A DNA stretch of 7,385 bases, taken from NCBI GenBank assembly GCA_021162925.1, contig JAGGXQ010000090.1, forward strand, positions 1 through 7,385. The letters are read 5' to 3'. Below are positions 5,842 through 7,385 of the stretch, one piece after another (the stretch's first letter is position 1; each line of letters opens with the position of its first letter). Origin of the DNA: Nitrososphaerota archaeon (GTDB taxonomy: Archaea > Thermoproteota > Nitrososphaeria > Nitrososphaerales > JAGGXQ01). Below the pieces are notes generated by a model, which did no database searches, was not told where the DNA came from, and saw nothing but the letters and a program-made list of their open reading frames with translations. The position numbers were made by a program, and so were the translations under genes.

Positions 5842-6846
5842 ATGGCGACCGTAGTCGTCGGGGGGTTCTTCGGGGACGAAGGGAAGGGCAAGATCATAAG
5901 CTACCTTGCGCTCAAGGACGACGTGGACGTAGCCGTGAGGGGAGGGGTCGGGCCGAACGCGGGACACACCACCGTTTACAGGGGCGTGAAGGGCAAAGTG
6001 AGGATGCTCCCCTCCGCCTTCGTGAACGAAAGGACCAGGCTCATGATAGGGGCTGGGGTTCTGGTGAACCCCGAAGTCCTGCTTCAAGAGATCGAGAGGT
6101 TCGGCGTCAAGGATAGGTTCATGCTAGATCCGAACTGCTGCATCATAGAGAGGAGGCACGTGGAGCTCGATAGGAGGGGGCACCTGAAGGATGTGATAGG
6201 GACCACGGGGACCGGGACCGGGCCCGCGAACGCCGACAGGGTCCTGAGGAAGGCCAGGCTCGCCAGGGACGTCCCCGAGCTCGAAGAGTATCTGGGGGAC
6301 GTGGCCTTCGAGGTGAACAGGGCGATAGACGAAGGGAAGAGGGTCCTGGTCGAGGGGACCCAGGGGACCTACCTCTCGCTCTATCATGGAACCTATCCGT
6401 ACGTCACCTCGAAGGACGTGACCGCGTCCGCCATATGCTCCGACGTAGGAATCGGCCCAAAGAAGGTCGGGGAGGTCGTAGTCGTCTTCAAGGCCTACGT
6501 AACCAGGGTAGGGGGAGGCCCCCTAGATGGGGAGCTCGGAGAGGAGGAGGTTAGGAGGAGGGGCTGGGTGGAGTTCGGAACCGTTACGGGCAGGATGAGG
6601 AGGGTAGCCCCATTCAACTTCGGGCTCGCCAAGAGGGCCGTGATGCTGAACAGCGCTACCCAAGTCGCGCTTACGAAGCTCGACGTCCTCTACCCAGAGT
6701 GCAGGGGGGTCAGGGAGTTCGAAGGGCTGTCCGAAAGGGCCAAGGAGTTCGTCGAGAGGGTGGAGGAAGAGCTCGGGGTGCCCGTAACCCTGATAGGAAC
6801 GGGGGAGGAGTCGATGGACATCGTGGACAGGAGGCCTACCTCGTGA
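5842..6846 (+). CDS. purA: Adenylosuccinate synthetase, short archaeal form
   Basis: Condenses IMP with aspartate using GTP to give adenylosuccinate, the first committed step to AMP. The 334 residues are far fewer than the roughly 430 of bacterial enzymes, matching the compact archaeal class. Visible motifs are the P-loop GDEGKGK at 11-17 with catalytic Asp12, GPNAGHT at 37-43 with catalytic His42, GTTGTGTGPANADRVLR at 120-136 (the inter-subunit IMP-binding arginine appears kept as the final R), EGTQG at 171-175, GTVTGRMRR at 246-254, the guanine-binding TKLDVL at 278-283 and IGTGEESMD at 318-326. The ATG start gives the expected MATVVVGGFFGDEGKGK. It is transcribed away from the ribosomal cluster. 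Its last 11 bp overlap the convergent membrane protein gene. Confidence 0.96.
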   Translation: MATVVVGGFFGDEGKGKIISYLALKDDVDVAVRGGVGPNAGHTTVYRGVKGKVRMLPSAFVNERTRLMIGAGVLVNPEVLLQEIERFGVKDRFMLDPNCCIIERRHVELDRRGHLKDVIGTTGTGTGPANADRVLRKARLARDVPELEEYLGDVAFEVNRAIDEGKRVLVEGTQGTYLSLYHGTYPYVTSKDVTASAICSDVGIGPKKVGEVVVVFKAYVTRVGGGPLDGELGEEEVRRRGWVEFGTVTGRMRRVAPFNFGLAKRAVMLNSATQVALTKLDVLYPECRGVREFEGLSERAKEFVERVEEELGVPVTLIGTGEESMDIVDRRPTS

Positions 6847-7147
6847 GCCACCTGCCCCCGAAGTATAGCCAGGCGAAGCTTATCACGGATGCGATCGCCC
6901 CGAACGGGTTCAAGACTATGAAGGCCGCCATCACGGCCATCAGGATGGCCCCCAAAATTATCAGCAGGAGGACGGGCCAGCCCCTTTCGTCCCTCACGGT
7001 TCCGAGCATCACGAGCCCGGCGCAGCTGACCACCAGCCCTGCGATCAGGCCGGAGAAGTAAACCTTTCCGGGCGAGGGTATCATGAGCAGTATATCGATC
7101 AAGGACACGACCACCATCCCAAGGAGGAACTTGGAGGTCTTGTTCAT
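6836..7147 (-). CDS. Small four-helix integral membrane protein, unknown function
   Basis: A 103-residue hydrophobic protein that I do not recognise as a named family. Predicted helices lie at about 6-23 (KFLLGMVVVSLIDILLMI), 30-50 (YFSGLIAGLVVSCAGLVMLG), 58-79 (PVLLLIILGAILMAVMAAFI) and 82-99 (FGAIASVISFAWLYFGG). Charges in the N-terminus (K3, K6), the 51-57 loop (VRDERGW) and the tail (RWLTR) suggest both ends and the middle loop face the cytoplasm. No cysteine pairs, histidine clusters or other catalytic motif stand out. The frame is open further upstream, but that stretch antisenses and overlaps rpo12 and is polar. ATG 7147 is chosen because a TATA-like box lies 27 nt upstream. It follows rpo12 by 32 bp and overlaps the end of purA. 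Confidence 0.8.
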   Translation of the reverse strand: MNKTSKFLLGMVVVSLIDILLMIPSPGKVYFSGLIAGLVVSCAGLVMLGTVRDERGWPVLLLIILGAILMAVMAAFIVLNPFGAIASVISFAWLYFGGRWLTR

Positions 7148-7170
7148 AGGGATCACGAGGTAATGGTGAG

Positions 7171-7178
7171 TAAAAAGC
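7171..7178 (-). promoter_or_regulatory. TATA-like promoter element of the membrane protein gene
   Basis: The minus strand reads GCTTTTTA from 7178 to 7171, its G 31 nt before the ATG at 7147. It begins 2 nt after the rpo12 stop codon, so its TTTTT run could also help end the rpo12 transcript. Confidence 0.55.
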
Positions 7179-7179
7179 T

Positions 7180-7344
7180 TTAAACCGCCTTGAGCTGCTT
7201 TACGACCTTGGGCCTGACCTTCTTCAAGACCTTGTATCCGCAGTAGATGCAGGTGACCCCTAGCTCCTCCCACCTCCTCTTTACCTCGCTGTACCTCATT
7301 ATCTTACCGCACCTTAGGCACTGATACTCGATGTCGAAGCTCAC
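7180..7344 (-). CDS. rpo12: DNA-directed RNA polymerase subunit Rpo12 (RpoP)
   Basis: Small zinc-ribbon subunit of archaeal RNA polymerase, the counterpart of eukaryotic Rpb12, which helps join the Rpo3/Rpo11 and Rpo2 parts of the core. The 54-residue protein begins MSFDIEYQCLRCGKIM and carries CLRC (Cys9, Cys12) and CIYC (Cys32, Cys35), giving four zinc ligands. The sequence after the second pair, GYKVLKKVRPKVVKQLKAV, matches the conserved Rpo12 tail (CGYK-hydrophobic-K-x-RP). A GTG start at 7344 is chosen because a TATA-like box sits about 26 nt upstream and no ATG lies between the stop codon upstream and Cys9. eL43 also has a Cys4 zinc ribbon, but its sequence differs. The membrane protein gene follows on the same strand. 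Confidence 0.9.
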   Translation of the reverse strand: MSFDIEYQCLRCGKIMRYSEVKRRWEELGVTCIYCGYKVLKKVRPKVVKQLKAV

Positions 7345-7365
7345 GCCCTTTTTGATCCGAAGGGG

Positions 7366-7374
7366 TAAAAAAGC
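7366..7374 (-). promoter_or_regulatory. TATA-like promoter element of rpo12
   Basis: The minus strand reads GCTTTTTTA from 7374 to 7366, its G 30 nt before the GTG at 7344. It is preceded by AAA, giving the same AAAGCTTTTT core as the membrane protein promoter. The spacing supports the GTG start and a leaderless mRNA. Confidence 0.58.
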
Positions 7375-7385
7375 TTTGCCTCGAG

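Noticed and set aside
7148..7273. N-terminal extension of the membrane protein to 7273
   Set aside because: The added residues are the rpo12 gene and its promoter gap read in another frame; ATG 7147 has a correctly spaced TATA-like box.
1..7385. CRISPR array, insertion sequence, tRNA, rRNA or defence system
   Set aside because: I saw no spaced repeats, transposase motifs, tRNA-like folds or defence domains; nearly all bases belong to the housekeeping and membrane/regulator genes listed.

Overview
The window is archaeal chromosomal DNA. The evidence is an archaeal/eukaryotic-type RNA polymerase subunit (Rpo12), archaeal-type uS13, uS4 and uS11 in their archaeal order, a short (334-residue) archaeal-class adenylosuccinate synthetase, and TATA-box promoters placed for leaderless transcripts. 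The DNA is GC-rich, with heavy use of AGG for arginine and ATA for isoleucine, which suggests a thermophile, possibly in the Thermoproteota/Korarchaeota (TACK) range. I cannot fix the phylum from sequence alone.

Layout. Positions 1-1190 (+) hold most of a biotin carboxylase that starts outside the window. It is followed at once by the biotin carrier protein (about 1192-1641, +) in a different frame, and the join between them is unusual. The carrier's stop codon abuts the stop of glmS (1642-3366, -). A 90-bp divergent promoter region separates glmS from a winged-helix protein with an S-layer-like C-terminal domain and an EF-hand-like loop (3457-4392, +). That gene overlaps by 4 bp the end of the ribosomal cluster uS13 (5322-5768) - uS4 (4771-5283) - uS11 (4389-4787), all on the minus strand. 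A 73-bp divergent region separates uS13 from purA (5842-6846, +). The end of purA overlaps a small four-helix membrane protein (6836-7147, -), which lies downstream of a 54-residue Rpo12 gene (7180-7344, -).

How the genes relate. Most are housekeeping genes: acyl-CoA or pyruvate carboxylation, hexosamine synthesis, AMP synthesis, the small ribosomal subunit and RNA polymerase. The S-layer-like regulator and the membrane protein are the two less understood genes. GlmS supplies amino sugar for surface glycans, so its divergent pairing with an S-layer-like regulator is suggestive but unproven.

Architecture. Five of the seven promoters I can propose share GCTT followed by an A/T stretch, beginning 29-31 nt before the start codon. 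This supports leaderless mRNAs and helps choose starts (GTG for glmS, GTG for rpo12, an internal ATG for the membrane protein). All three convergent gene pairs meet with no spacer. Apart from the two divergent promoter regions and two short gaps, essentially every base is coding. I see no mobile element, CRISPR array, tRNA or rRNA.
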